Source: Karstenula rhodostoma CBS 690.94 (lineage: Eukaryota > Ascomycota > Dothideomycetes > Pleosporales > Didymosphaeriaceae). Taken from it: 64,000 bases of DNA. Made by a program: the position numbers and the translations under genes. Below the pieces are notes generated by a model. The model did not search any database. It saw only the letters and a program-made list of their open reading frames with translations, and had not been told where the DNA came from. The stretch lies in contig MU001496.1 of the NCBI GenBank assembly GCA_010093485.1, positions 772,685-836,684 of the forward strand, in the 5' to 3' direction. Below are positions 1 through 11,587 of this stretch, piece by piece (position 1 is the stretch's first letter; every line of letters begins with the position of its first letter).

Positions 1-759
1 GAGCTGGCGGTGCCGTGTGTTGCTCAAGCTGGCAATAACAGACGAATGCGCACGTGGCGGAATGCGCATGTCTTGTCCCAGGCTTGGTGAGGTGTGCAGC
101 CATGGCTGGGCTGGGCTGGGCCGAGCATCGGGGCCTCCCTATCGATACGCGGCAGCGGTCCGCGGTGTGTGTACTGGAGCGGGGAGGGAGGGGAGAAGAG
201 AGGAGAGAGGAGAGAGGAGAGGAAGGGAGAGGCGGGGAGGGGGAGGGCGCACGGGGCTACAGCGTAACGCAGACGTACGGTGCAGAGGGTCGCGCAAAGG
301 GCATGCAGGGCGCCATGTGCAGACGTCTATTCCTCGCCGCGCTCGCATCGCCTTCGCATCGCAGGCTGCCCGCGGTGAAGAGCGCCGCACCGTCCGTCTC
401 TGCACTAAGTGTGCGCTAAACTGCATGGGACGCCGCCCATCGTCTCGCCGTTTGAGTTATCCCTGACTTCGAGCTGTCTTGCGACCGACTCCCTTCTCCC
501 GTGTGCTCCTTTCCCCTTCACTTGACTGTGCTGCTCGCTCGTGCACTACCCACCCGTGCTCGGCGACACTGTAGACAGCGTGTTCCTGGGCAGCTGCGAC
601 CTGACCCGACCTGTCTGTTCCTGCCAGCATTACGCCCACGCCCCTCGAATTGCGGCCACATCCTTCGCCCGCACCCCCCATCCCACCACGGCCGCCAGAC
701 ACGCCACGCCCACCTGAGGACGCCATCTTGCGGCCCCTCCACGCCGACGGCAGCCCGCC
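1..759. other. Upstream region of the cot-1 kinase gene
   Basis: No gene is supported here. The stretch holds a strongly purine-rich tract at about 177-247 and then pyrimidine-rich DNA leading up to the kinase start codon, which fits a fungal promoter and 5' leader. Open frames across this stretch are low-complexity and read on both strands, so they are treated as chance. Confidence 0.6.
177..247 (+). repeat. Homopurine G/A-rich tract
   Basis: About 70 bases consist almost only of G and A, with imperfect GGAGAGA-type units and only two C residues. It lies about 515 bp upstream of the COT-1 start codon. Tracts of this kind in fungal promoters can exclude nucleosomes or form triplex DNA; that role is inferred. 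Confidence 0.7.
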
Positions 760-794
760 ATGAACAACCACCAGCAGCAACAGCAGCAACAGCA

Positions 795-825
<31 letters not shown>

Positions 826-2878
826 GGCAACCGCCTCAATCTTGCCTTTGGCTTCGGCGGCGGTGAACGACAGCAGCCGTACCCCACCACGCCGTCCACC
901 TTCCCCCAGCCCGTCTACCCAAACCAGGCCGGCCAACAGGAGGTGTGGGGTGCTCAGCAGGGCAATGGATACGCGGGCGGCAATGGCTACTTCGTGAACC
1001 CCTACCAGCAGGCCCAATACCAGGGACAACAGGGGAACTTGCAGGCCCCCAATGCTGGCCGCTTCAACGAAGCTGCCAATGGTCTTGCCCAGCAGTTCCA
1101 GCAGCAACATCTCGGCGGCAACGGTCGTTCGGGGAGTCCTTACGGCGGCCGCCAGCCCTCGCCGAACCAGCAGCGGCCTCGGACTGCTGACAACAGGGGC
1201 TTCCCGTATGGAGGGGGATATGGTCACCACCCACGACAGCCCTCGCTGAACGACGAGGAACCTCCGCCAAAGACGCCCGAGAAGTATTCGGACAATGTGC
1301 TGCGCCAGGGCAAGGTCTCGGTCAACCTTGTCAGCACCTTCTTCAAGGACAGTGTGCAACGAGCGCGGGACCGCAACCAGCGGTACGTAGACCTGAATGG
1401 AATGTTGCAAGATACGCAGCTAACGTTGGCGTAGTGCTTTGGAACTAGAATCCATCATGAAGGAGCCGTCCATATCCGACAACCGCAAAGCCCAGAAGGA
1501 GCAGTCCATGCGGCGACAAGAGGCCGAATACCTTCGCTTCCTCCGAACCAAGGAGCGACCGGAGAACTTTTCAACACTCAAGATTATTGGCAAGGGTGCT
1601 TTTGGAGAGGTCAAGCTTGTCCAAAGGAGGAACGATGGCAAGATCTATGCTCTCAAGTCGCTTGTCAAGGCTGAAATGGTTCGTTCCACGCCCTGCCTCG
1701 CTCGCATGCGCGTATGCTAACTATCGGCAGTTCAAGAAGGACCAGCTCGCCCACGTCCGCTCGGAGCGTGACATTCTCGCCGAGTCGGACAGCCCATGGG
1801 TCGTCAAGCTGCACACGACTTTCCAAGACAGCACCTTCCTTTACATGCTTATGGAGTTCTTGCCCGGAGGCGATTTGATGACTATGCTGATCAAGTACGA
1901 AATCTTCACCGAAGACATCACGCGTTTTTATATGGCCGAAATCACTCTTGCCATAGAGGCTGTGCACAAGCTTGGGTTCATCCATCGGTAAGCCAAACCC
2001 TTGGTTTTCGCCGACTCGTTTTGGGTATTAATCTCGAGCAGTGATATCAAGCCTGACAACATCCTCCTGGATCGTGGTGGCCACATCAAGCTCACTGATT
2101 TTGGTCTCTCGACTGGTTTCCACAAAGAGCACGAGGCCGGTTACTACAAGAAGCTATTAGCCGGTGGTGCCCACAAGTCGAACAGGGAAAATCGAAACTC
2201 AATGAACCTGGACCAGATCCAGCTTACTGTCAGCAACCGTGCGCAGATCAACACCTGGAGAAAGTCCCGTCGCCAGCTGGCATATTCCACTGTGGGTACT
2301 CCCGACTACATTGCGCCCGAGATCTTCAGTGGCCAAGGTTACGACTATGGCTGTGACTGGTGGTCTGTTGGCACTATCATGTTCGAGTGCCTTATCGGGT
2401 GGCCTCCGTTCTGCGCCGAGGAGCCGCATGACACATACCGCAAGATTGTTGACTGGCCACGGAATCTGCATTTCCCTCCGGACCAGCAGCTAGGAGCGGA
2501 GGCCGAGGATTTTGTAAAGCGGTGAGTACATGATGTGTTGATCCTCGTGTTCGCGAGTCATGCTAATGCCCGTATAGCTTGATTTGCGATGCCGAACATC
2601 GTCTGGGCCGCATTGGTGGGGCCAGCGAAATCAGGCAACATCCCTTTTTCCGCGGTGTGCAGTGGGACGGCCTACGCCGTATCCGTGCGCCATTCGAGCC
2701 GAAGCTGCAGTCCAACGTCGACACACAGTACTTCCCCATTGACGAAATCGACCAGAACGATACCAGTGCAGCGTTGCGTGCGCAGACGGCGCAGGCGGGC
2801 GACGATGCGGCGGCGGAAATGAACCTGCCCTTCATCGGGTACACATACAAGCGTTTCGACGCTTACAGAGGAAACTAG
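760..2878 (+). CDS. cot-1: COT-1/NDR-family Ser/Thr protein kinase
   Basis: AGC kinase of the NDR/LATS group (Neurospora COT-1, yeast Cbk1), which acts with a Mob2 partner in polar hyphal growth. Exons are 760-1382, 1435-1678, 1731-1987, 2042-2521 and 2578-2878, giving 634 residues (Neurospora COT-1 is about 600). The N-terminus carries about 18 consecutive Gln from residue 5 and a Gln/Gly/Pro-rich disordered region. The kinase domain shows the Gly loop (IGKGAFGEV), catalytic HRDIKPDN split by intron 3, and DFGLS. An insert between DFG and the activation segment (about 60 residues, with GTPDYIAPE after it) is typical of NDR kinases. The C-terminal [10 protein letters not shown] is the hydrophobic motif. 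The donor of intron 2 is GTTCGT. Only the fine splice positions are less certain. Confidence 0.95.
770..825 (+). repeat. CAG/CAA repeat encoding polyglutamine
   Basis: A CAG/CAA microsatellite in frame within exon 1 of the kinase encodes about 18 Gln. Mixed CAA interruptions suggest selection on the protein as well as slippage. Length is likely polymorphic between strains (inference). Confidence 0.85.
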
Positions 2879-3619
2879 ATACCCGAGTCCTGCTGGCTAC
2901 GACGGCATGAGGCTATGATCGAGCTTTGTTGGTCCTGACCTTCGATTTCATCAGTCAAAGAATTTCTGGCGCTGCTACCTATCATTTCACCGACGCTCGG
3001 CTGGGGTTGGTGCTTCTCTCCTACTACGAATGCGTGTTGGCATATGGGCTGGAAAAATCGTTATTGAGAATGTTGGCAGACAAGGGTCATATTTGCAAGA
3101 CAAATGCATAAGTTGGTGCTGTGGAGTGCTTTCCAAGCGTCGGGGCTTTTGGGTTCTCATGTAATTTCCGTGATTGTGTTTTGTGTCGTTCCAGCGCGCT
3201 GTGGGGTTTCGTGGATCAACGTGTTCAATGCAGCAGGAAAACATGGATGATGCCAGAGCAAGAGAAGCTACAAACGAGATGTACGAGGGATGTTCTTTCC
3301 CATCTCTACCAAAAGATCCAATAGAGCTGGAACGTGGTCAAACACGGACTGGAACGTGAACCGATGCATTCGTGCAAATGCTAAGTAGGGTGCTGGCCGG
3401 ATAACCGTGCATGCTGTGTGATATCATCCGCCAACCCATTTACACCGAAGAACTCCAAGTACACGCATGACCGCAGTCGTGCGCGCATGTCAAATGCTAT
3501 ACTCCGCCACTCTCTCCTCACTGTTCGTCGTATCGCCTCACCTCGTGTCCCTCACATTCGTCTAGCCATGATGTCGACCGGTCTTTCCTCCCCTCCGTCG
3601 TCTCTCGGTTCAGTCCACT
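2879..3619. other. Convergent intergenic region, cot-1 and RPB12
   Basis: This holds the 3' ends of two genes transcribed towards each other. No open frame here looks like protein, and no RNA gene was seen. Confidence 0.6.
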
Positions 3620-3916
3620 TCAGCGCGCCTCAAACTGGACCATGCTATGCCAATGTCAGCATACCGTCCAACGCCGTTTCTCCCCTCTGTCTCAATACAG
3701 ACAGAGGGCGAAGACGCCGACTCAGAGTCAGACTCACCGGTTCGTCCGCTTCTTGTACAGCACGCGGTGCCCGCAGTTGCGGCACCGGATGGGCTCGCCA
3801 CGTTTGAGCTGCACGTCGCCGTCGCAGTCGCCGCACGTGTACGAGACGGCGCGCGAGTGGATGTCGATGGCGGAGGCGTCGGCCGTTTGGCTGGTTTGCG
3901 GGGCGTAGCCGGACAT
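3620..3916 (-). CDS. rpc10: RNA polymerases I, II and III shared subunit Rpb12/Rpc10 (ABC10-alpha)
   Basis: Small zinc-binding subunit common to the three nuclear RNA polymerases. Exon 1 is 3738-3916 and exon 2 is 3620-3644, joined across a 93-bp intron (donor GTGAGT, acceptor ATAG). The second exon supplies only the invariant C-terminal tail MVQFEAR, so an unspliced reading misses it. The spliced protein is 67 residues, the usual family size. The zinc ribbon is visible as CGDC followed by CRNCGHR, and then YKKRTNR leads into the tail. The first 20 or so residues are not conserved, as in other fungi. Confidence 0.95.
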
Positions 3917-6237
3917 TCTGGGGCTGGGGCGCGCGGGTGGTCGGTGATTGCGGCTGTGGTGAGTGGTTTTGCGGGAGTGCGAAATGCGAGAGTGTGGTGT
4001 GGCGTGGTGTGGGAGCTGTGTGGTGCCTGATGCGCGTGGTACGTAAACTTTTTGGTCGGGCTGGTTTGGCGCGTGGCGCTACGGATGGGAAAAGCTTATC
4101 GATAGTGAACTGGTTGAGTTTCTCACTTCACACCGGGCGCAGACACAAAGTCGACATTGTGATGTGGTATTCTTTTGCTCGTGAGAATTATTTACTATGT
4201 TGAGGTATTGCCCTTTTGCTTGTCTGGCCGTGCAGAGGAAACAGCAGCCCGCACTGATGTCGCCTGCGAATATCGTGCCAGTACCACACCAATACCATAG
4301 GTAATCTGCTGGACAAATACCATCGCCTTCCATTCACAGCTTTCTGGCCTTTGTTGGCACGGACATTGTTCGCCGTTTTGCTGGTTTCTCGTGTGGAGAG
4401 CCAGTGACAGGAAGCAATCGCTTCTGTCATCCAGTGACCAATAATCTCCTTTCCCCGATCCGACACTAACGTTCCAGGCCTATATTCGTGGCCATACTTG
4501 TCAGTGCAAAATCATGTTCACTGTCTTTGGCAAATGGCGAGTTGCTTCTGACAAGGATATTGAAAAACAAGGAGTTGAGCAGGTAGGCGCAAGGAGCGTG
4601 GACAGCTTCGCGGGAGTTCTCAGTGGGGGAGTGGCAGGCGTATGGGGGGCCAGATATGTGGACGGGAAGGATGCGTTGGTGTGGGTGAATTAAGCTGTTA
4701 GTGTGGGGGACGTCGGTTCCAGCTTCCAGACATGGATAAGAACGGGGAGTCGAGGGAGAGGTGTGGCAAACATGGTGACGGGTGCATCGTCGTTGTATAT
4801 GCCGCTTTGAGAGGACGGATTCCGCTCTGGTTCGAATCGCTCGCTGCTCTTGTGGTGCTTTCCCCGCTGAATGCCAAAGGCTCTTACCGACGCCGATGAT
4901 CCGGCCACTCTACGTAAATGCCAACAAGTTGCGAGGTGATCGCTGCCCAATTGTGCAAGGTAGTCACCAGACGGAAGATGGACGGAGTGCCGTTAGCTAC
5001 GGTGTATGCAGCGGCGCTAGAGGAGACCCCTTTTTCTGCGGCTCCCGGTGCACCCTTCCGCCCGTGTCTATTCATGTACGCTCGAGTCAGAAGGCGAGCA
5101 TGCGACCAGGACTTCGGCCAGACCATGGCACTGCCACAGCCACCCGAACTATTGGAACTCGAGTGCCAAGGATCGTGGGCTGCCCAAAACGCGGAGTGCG
5201 GGACTCTCCAGGCGAGTGGTAGCGGAGGCTCCGGGTGCAGGCCGAGACCCGCGCACGTGCGCCGACGGAACTGAACTTCGCGGACTCCCGCAAAGAGCGA
5301 CCGCCAAACGGCTGAACAAGTCACATGCACCGTTGCGATTTTCACATGAGATGAGATGCTGGTCGCGGTGAGCATCATTGTGGGCTGATTGGGCCTGGGG
5401 CGAAGATCCGCCATGCCAACAACATGCTGATAACCGCGACATATTCACGCTTATCTCTTAGCGTTGACACAATCCTGAGCACCCGAAATTTCTGACCGCC
5501 GGAATAGCTTACACATGTGCAGTATACCCAGTACACCGACGACCGGCAGGAAGCATTAGGGACCGACGGGGCGGGCAGTCCACTGCACTCGTTGACTCGT
5601 TGCCCCTCGACACGATGCATACGCAATGCCATGCTTCTTATGCTTCGGTCTGCGGAGAAGCGTGGCCGCGAAAGACGGGCCATTTCCAAGCAGGAGCATG
5701 GCACAGTCCCAGTGAGGAGCCCCAGTCTCCTCATCCATTAGCTGGCCTGCTCGCCTGCCGCTTCCCCGTTCGACACTCGCAAAGCCGTCGGAGGCGGAAG
5801 CGCTCTGAAACTGTCACCTTCCGTGGCAATGCAATGGCATACAAAACACCATGACACGGTGGCTCTTTGTCGCAAAACAGTGTCGAACCCCACAGTAGCA
5901 GCGGCTCGGCTCCAGTGCGGACACTCTCCAGTCTTCTCCGCTCCACCTGCGGAAGCCCACGATCCTTGGCAGAAGGTTCGCGACGCACTATGCAGCTAGT
6001 GGCCGTCAAAAGAACAAGCTACCAGCCCACAATAATCTGGACCCTTGGAAATTTCTGAAGCTGAGGAAGATCCACCCTAATCGCCATCATAGGGGGCCGT
6101 GCCCCATGCTCCACTATACTGCCCCTCAAAAGGCGGCTGCCCGCTGTGGCTGTCCGGCTCTGATCTCTGCTTTTATCTTCCTCCTCAGTCTCGCTTTTCA
6201 TTTTTGATACCCTACAGTTGATCGTTTCACCGAGAAA
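3917..6237. other. 2.3-kb intergenic region upstream of mannitol dehydrogenase
   Basis: Many short open frames occur on both strands but none has recognisable protein character or plausible splice-extended coding. It contains an 18-bp exact inverted repeat with arms near 5164 and 5971. It separates RPB12 and the mannitol dehydrogenase gene, which are head to head, so it should contain both promoters. Confidence 0.5.
5164..5971. repeat. 18-bp inverted repeat arms about 800 bp apart
   Basis: The left arm at 5164-5181 (TGCCAAGGATCGTGGGCT) is the exact reverse complement of 5954-5971. Beyond 18 bp the arms diverge. This could be the remains of a small TIR element or an inverted segmental copy; no transposase frame is visible between the arms. 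Confidence 0.4.
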
Positions 6238-8020
6238 ATGCCCCACATCACCGAGGCACCGCTGAGGCTCAGCAATGCCAACCTGCCCAAGTTTACGCAG
6301 GCCGAGACAACACCTGCTTACGACCGTACAAATCTGAAGCATGGCATCGTCCATGTTGGTGTCGGTGGTTTCCACCGCGCACATCTTGCTGTCTATGTCG
6401 ACCGCCTCCTGTCCCAATTCTCGGCCAACGACTGGTCAATATGCGGTGTTGGACTCACTCCCTTCGATGCCGCCATGCGGGATGCCCTACAGCCACAAGA
6501 CCACCTCTACACCGTCATCGAGCGCTCTGCTCGGGGAAGTTCCGCACAAATCATCGGCTCAATCTCCGACTACATTTTCGCTCCCGGCAACGAGGAGGCC
6601 GTAATTGCGAAGATGGCTGATAAGGACACCCACATTGTGTCTCTGACTATCACTGAGTCAGGATACTACTACAACGAAAGCACACATGAGCTCGATGTCT
6701 CACATCCGAACATCCAGTTCGATCTCACGGGTGATGGTCCACCCCGCACAACCTATGGATACCTCACTGCCGCGCTTGCAAGGCGTTACAAGGCTGGCTT
6801 GAGGCCCTTCACTGTTATGTCCTGTGACAACATGCAGAAGAACGGATCTATCAGCCGTAACATGCTTCTCGCATTTGCACGTCTCAAGGAGCCGAACATG
6901 GCCGCATGGCTTTCCGAGAACGGAGCGTTTCCAAACAGCATGGTTGACAGAATCACTCCACGAACAGTCGACGAGGACAAGCACGGCTTGAAGCAACAGT
7001 TCGGTATCGAAGATGCCTGGCCTGTCGTGACCGAGCCTTTCATGCAATGGGTGCTCGAAGACAACTTCAGCGATGGACGACCGCAGTTCGAGGATGTTGG
7101 CGTGCAGGTTGTACCCACCGTCAGAGACGTGGAGCAGTTCGAGCTGATGAAGCTGAGACTACTGAACGGTGGACACGTTGCTATGTAAGTTGTCTGGCTT
7201 TTTGAAGCCTGCTACATTGTACTAACATTCCGTCAGGGGATACCTTGCCTCCCTCGCAGGATTTACCTATGTCCACGAAGTCATCGCCGATCCTCTCTTC
7301 TCCCAATATCTCAACGATCTGTGGTACGAAGAGGTCAAGCCCCTCCTTCCTTCCATCCCCGGCGTCGACGTCGACCACTACATCCAGACGCTTCACTCGC
7401 GTTTCTCGAACCCAACCCTGAAGGACGAGGTCGCTCGTATCTGCCTAGGCGGCTCTGGCAAGATGCCCCAGTTCATCCTCCCCTCCATTGCCGAGCAGAT
7501 TGAATCTCGTGGCCCCATCGGCCGCCTCACACTCTGCGTTGCCGCTTGGTTCCGCTACCTCAGCGGTGTCGACGAGAACGGCAAGACCTACAAGATCGAC
7601 GACCCTATGGCCAAGGAACTCCAAATCCTCGCGCGTGAAGGTGGTGCGAGCCCCAATTCCCTCCTCAGCGTACAGACCCTCTTCGGTGACGACCTACGCT
7701 ACGATGGTCGTTTCGTACGTGAAATCACCATGGCCATGCGCACGCTCGACCGAAGAGGCGCTCGCAAGACGCTCGAGAAGTACGTCGAACTTCCCGAGGA
7801 TGACAAAATCTCTGTTGCTGGCTCCACCGGCTCTGTCACCGGTACCCACACACGCGAGTCATCGAGGACACGCGAATCGAGGACTCGCGAGGACATCACC
7901 AAGCGCATGCAGGAAGAGGAGATTGCGAGCCTCAGACAGCAGGTCATCGAGCTCACGCTCGAGAAGAAGCGTCTTGCAACCAAGCTCAACGACATCTGGA
8001 AGATGTCTTCCATCTACTGA
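6238..8020 (+). CDS. Mannitol 2-dehydrogenase with C-terminal coiled-coil extension
   Basis: Polyol-specific long-chain dehydrogenase that interconverts mannitol and fructose with NAD(H), in the fungal mannitol cycle. Exons are 6238-7184 and 7237-8020, giving 576 residues. The N-terminal Rossmann-type domain opens with IVHVGVGGFHRAHLAVYVD. The conserved MSCDNMQKNG segment, just past residue 195, precedes the C-terminal dehydrogenase domain. The C-terminal family domain ends around residue 500, where known fungal enzymes (about 502 residues) stop. Here the frame continues about 75 residues through a Ser/Thr/Arg-rich linker (TRESSRTRESRTRED) into a Leu/Ile heptad segment (about 545-570). The mannitol dehydrogenase assignment is firm; the function of the tail is unknown. 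Confidence 0.92.
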
Positions 8021-9369
8021 GCACCCAAAGATACCCCCAGATCTTATACTAAGCTCTTCACCAACACTGCTTGCACCCAATCGACTCACCACGTTGTAGA
8101 CCGCGACACAGCTCACAGCGTCCGTGGGGTGAAGGATGTCATACGAGGCCCGTCCTCGATGGCTAGGGGGGTTTCCCACGGCCCCTGGTTAGACCGATAC
8201 CATTAGCATGTTCCCTTTGTTATACCAAAAGCAGGCATTTGCGAGCGTTTTATAGACTTGATAGATGTTATTCCGTCCTTGTCATGCAAGAGCATGGCCA
8301 ACTTTACCGCTATCCAATTCCATGGCTTCTTTGTCTGGTGATTTGCCGGACTACATCTCTCTTCTCGCCCAGGTTGTCTATGTTAGCTCCGTTTGTTCCC
8401 CTCCACCCTATCCCAGCAAGAAATCCGTCGAGCCTACGCAATTGTGTTTCTCATCGGAGAATAGCATCACAGATGCGGCATCCACTCTTCCCCTCCCTCT
8501 CCTCCCATGCACGCATCGTAATCCTCGCGACCGCCCGCAAACACTGCCCTCGGTCCACCAAGAACCGACTTAACGCCGACCCCCCTGTCCCCTCTTGCAA
8601 AGGCTCCACACAGCGGCTCGCTGCGGAAGCACCAAGTGGACCTCGCTTGAGAATAATTCTAAGTAGCCTGCCTAATGTCACTACTGTGGTTGCAGCGGTA
8701 AGTTTGGGCAGTAGGTCTGCCAGAGGGGGTATTTAGAGAGGTATATTAGTAAGATAAGCTATAAGCTACTTCTCTCTAAATAGTTAAGTACCTACTTTAT
8801 AAAGAAAGGTAGCTTTTTTACTAGAAGTTAGGGAGTTCTAGTAAGTTTAATACGTTGGGGTGGCGTATCGCCCTACTGCCCAAACTTACCGTTGCAACCA
8901 CAGTAACTGTGGGAAGATCAGTTGCGATGGCGTCATCTGTGTTGTTGTTTCGCGGGACGAAGTTCCGAAGAGACTCTGCGGGGTGCACAGTATGATGCTG
9001 CTGGATTCAGGGTCATATTGTACACTAGGTCGGAGTGTTAGTCATGCGTAGAGGGTATGCGGTAGTACAGTTGGTTGACTCGAAAGATGGGCCTTCAAAT
9101 GGTTGAGTTGGGTTTGTGCAGTGAGACATGAGCATTCCATTTCAGGTTCATGGCCGTGGTCAGAAAGCTAGAGCTGTGTGTATCTTTCTATGATTCTACC
9201 ATAGGTATCTTCAGCCGAAGCTATTTCAAACCTCCAGCAAGCCCCCAGCGACCATCGTGATTCGTATCGTCGTGATCATCTCCAGTGCGCCACCATGCAT
9301 CTACCAAAAAGCAATGTCGCCTGCCCAGTCATGCAGTTCAAGACGCCTCCATGCAACCAACCGGCTCCC
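8021..9369. other. Convergent intergenic region with a MITE
   Basis: This is the 3' region shared by mannitol dehydrogenase and DPP III. The only structured content seen is the TIR element at 8682-8905. No gene is supported. Confidence 0.6.
8682..8905. mobile_element. MITE, Tc1/mariner-like, TA-flanked
   Basis: A 224-bp element whose first 34 bases (8682-8715, beginning TACTGTGGTTGCAGCGGTAA) match the reverse complement of its last 34 (8872-8905) with one mismatch. Each end begins with TA, which would be the target duplication of a Tc1/mariner-superfamily insertion. The interior is AT-rich, has no coding frame and contains short inner palindromes (TTTAGAGAG with CTCTCTAAA). The near-identical ends argue for a recent non-autonomous insertion. 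Superfamily is inferred from TA flanks only. Confidence 0.82.
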
Positions 9370-11587
9370 TCACAACCACTCCCGCTCCACGTAGCTCTGA
9401 ATCATACCCGCCGCGCTCGGCTCGTACTCCTTGAGCACCACCTTATCGTTTTCAATCACGGTGTTGGCCTGCACAAACACCTTCCGCGGCTGCTTATTCT
9501 GCAGCACCGCTGGGCGAACCTTGTTCTCGTAGAACGGCTCGACGTTCGAAAGCTCCTCGTACATCTTCTTTCCAGCGTCGTAGTCCGCAGTGCTCTTGTA
9601 AATGTGCAATTTCTGCAGATACTCCTCGACGGCGCTCCGGCCAAGGTCAAGGATGCGGTCGCGCTCGAGGCGGATAGTGAGGTCAGACAGGTCGTCATCC
9701 TTCCACTCGAGTTCGCAGAACTCGACGCCAGCATTGAGGAACGTGCGGAGGATAGTGAAGCGCGCTTGGCTGTGCGCCTGGCCCCATTTGCGGGACTTTG
9801 GGTCCCAGAACTCGAGCGCGGCAATGCCGGCGCGGGCCATTTGGAGGTAGGCTGAGTAGAGCACGTCGCCGGGCTCGCCGTTAATGTCTTCTTTGCCGTC
9901 GCCGAAGCCGAAGAGCTGGAGGATGGAGAAGTCGCAGCCGAGGGCCATGGCGACGCACTCAGCGCGGCACTCTTCGTAGGACGCGGCAAGGGGGCCAAAG
10001 ACAGAGCCCCAGGTCTGGCCGGGCTTGTAGTAGGTTGTAATTGGCTTGCCGGAGATGGGCGAGATTGGTGGGTTCTTGATATCGAAATTGTATTCGCCGG
10101 GAGCGGTCTCTTGAAGGAGTTTTCCGCAGCCGTGGCCGAGGAGCTCGTGGAGACCGACTTGTACTTCGAAAGCTGGGTCGCGGTATTTCTGATATACGTC
10201 CACGTCCTTGTCCTTGATAAAGGGTACCTTTTCGTTGGGTGCTTTCGCTGAGAGAACGTTGCCTAGTGATACGTTCTTGAAGCCTATGTTCTGGCGAATA
10301 TCGTCATAATTCGGGATGTTGATACCGGCGGGGATACTGTAAATGGTCAGTGGTGGACTAGCGGATTCAGTGGAAAGTTGATACATACCCACTACCGGCA
10401 AAGGTAAGCACCTCAAGCGAGGTAAAGTCAGGGCTCAAGAAAGTGTCCTTCTCAAATTCGGCTTTCCATGGCAGCAAAGGGATCAGCTTAGGTGCAGCTT
10501 CCACTAGCTTGCTGAATGCCTCTGTCCGCTCTTTGTTAACCATCGCGACGAAGCCTTCCCACTCTCCTCGAATGCCATGCGGGTCGCGGTAGGTCTCAAC
10601 GAATCCAATGTCACTCTCGACCGCTGGGCCCTTGTCCTTGATCCACTGCCGCTGAGATTCCTTATAGGCTTCCAATGAGCCCGTGAGGAAACTCTTTGCG
10701 TATTCTTCGGTCATCTTGACCTGGGTGTCGTTCGCAGCATACAGCTTCGCCTCGCCTATGTGAGATGCGATGAAATTCATTTCCTTGTTATGGTCGCCAA
10801 AAACCAGCTTGACCTTCTTGCCGTCTGGCAGTGTCCATTCGCTCTCCTCGAGGTCCCTTTCTGCTGCCCACGGGTGCTTTGTAGCGCTTGCAATCAGAAC
10901 CTCAAAGCCTTCCTTGGTCTGACGGATCCTCGTGTTCTCTGGCAACAAGCGCTTGCCTTCTAGGAAGTCACTCACACCCGAAATATCCTCCTTGGTGATG
11001 TCAGGGCTCTCGGGGTAGTAGGTAGACACGTGGCCCGCGCTTGGGTATCCCAGGTGCAGCTTCGCGATATCGTTGCCGGCGTATATGGCGTTCTCGAACT
11101 GTTCGTACAGCCTCTGTGTTGCCGAGGACAGCTGGGCCAGGGCCTTCAGCTTGCTAGGTTCGATTCGTGGCACGAACTTTGAGTCGCCGAATGACTTGTA
11201 GTTGCCCATGTTCCCCAAGAACTGAGCGGCATAGTTGAGGTATGCATCGACGTCGTCTTGTGAAATGCCGGCATCTTTCGCGGCCTTGGCGTAGTCGCCG
11301 GCGATGTGCTCGTGTAATGCGACGATGAAGTCGTAGATGGGCTCGGATTCGGGGGACACCTGGCGCAGGACGATGCGGGATCCTGTAAAGCAAGCTCTAT
11401 CGTCTTGTCAGCATACCGGAAACTACCAGTATCCACAGAGTCTGGCTCACACGGAGAGATGGTGAGCATAGAACTTCTCTTTGTCGCTCAGAGCTTCGAA
11501 GTGGGGTTTGATGGCGAGATTGACGATGGACGGAGGGTCGTCGGCGAGGTATTGCTTCAGTGTCTCCGAATCGATTGAGGCAGTCAT
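9370..11587 (-). CDS. Dipeptidyl peptidase III
   Basis: Cytosolic zinc metallopeptidase (M49) that removes dipeptides from short peptides. Exons are 11451-11587, 10389-11396 and 9370-10336, giving 703 residues, normal for the family. The zinc motif HELLGHGCGKLL is present at about residue 460, followed by the EECRAECVA segment that supplies the third zinc ligand. The start MTASIDSETL was chosen because it is the first ATG and gives the conserved AHHLS...GSRIVLRQVSPES join. The first intron acceptor (ATAG) is chosen by frame over a nearby TTACAG. No unusual features. Confidence 0.93.

Noticed and set aside
457..1410. A 317-residue minus-strand frame with poly-Leu
   Set aside because: It is the antisense of the polyglutamine exon of the COT-1 gene; the Leu run mirrors the CAG repeat.
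4760..4845. T-arm-like GGTTCGAATC
   Set aside because: No matching A box or acceptor stem about 55 bases upstream; chance match.
9295..9855. A 186-residue plus-strand frame
   Set aside because: Antisense shadow of the DPP III coding exon, which has clear catalytic motifs on the minus strand.
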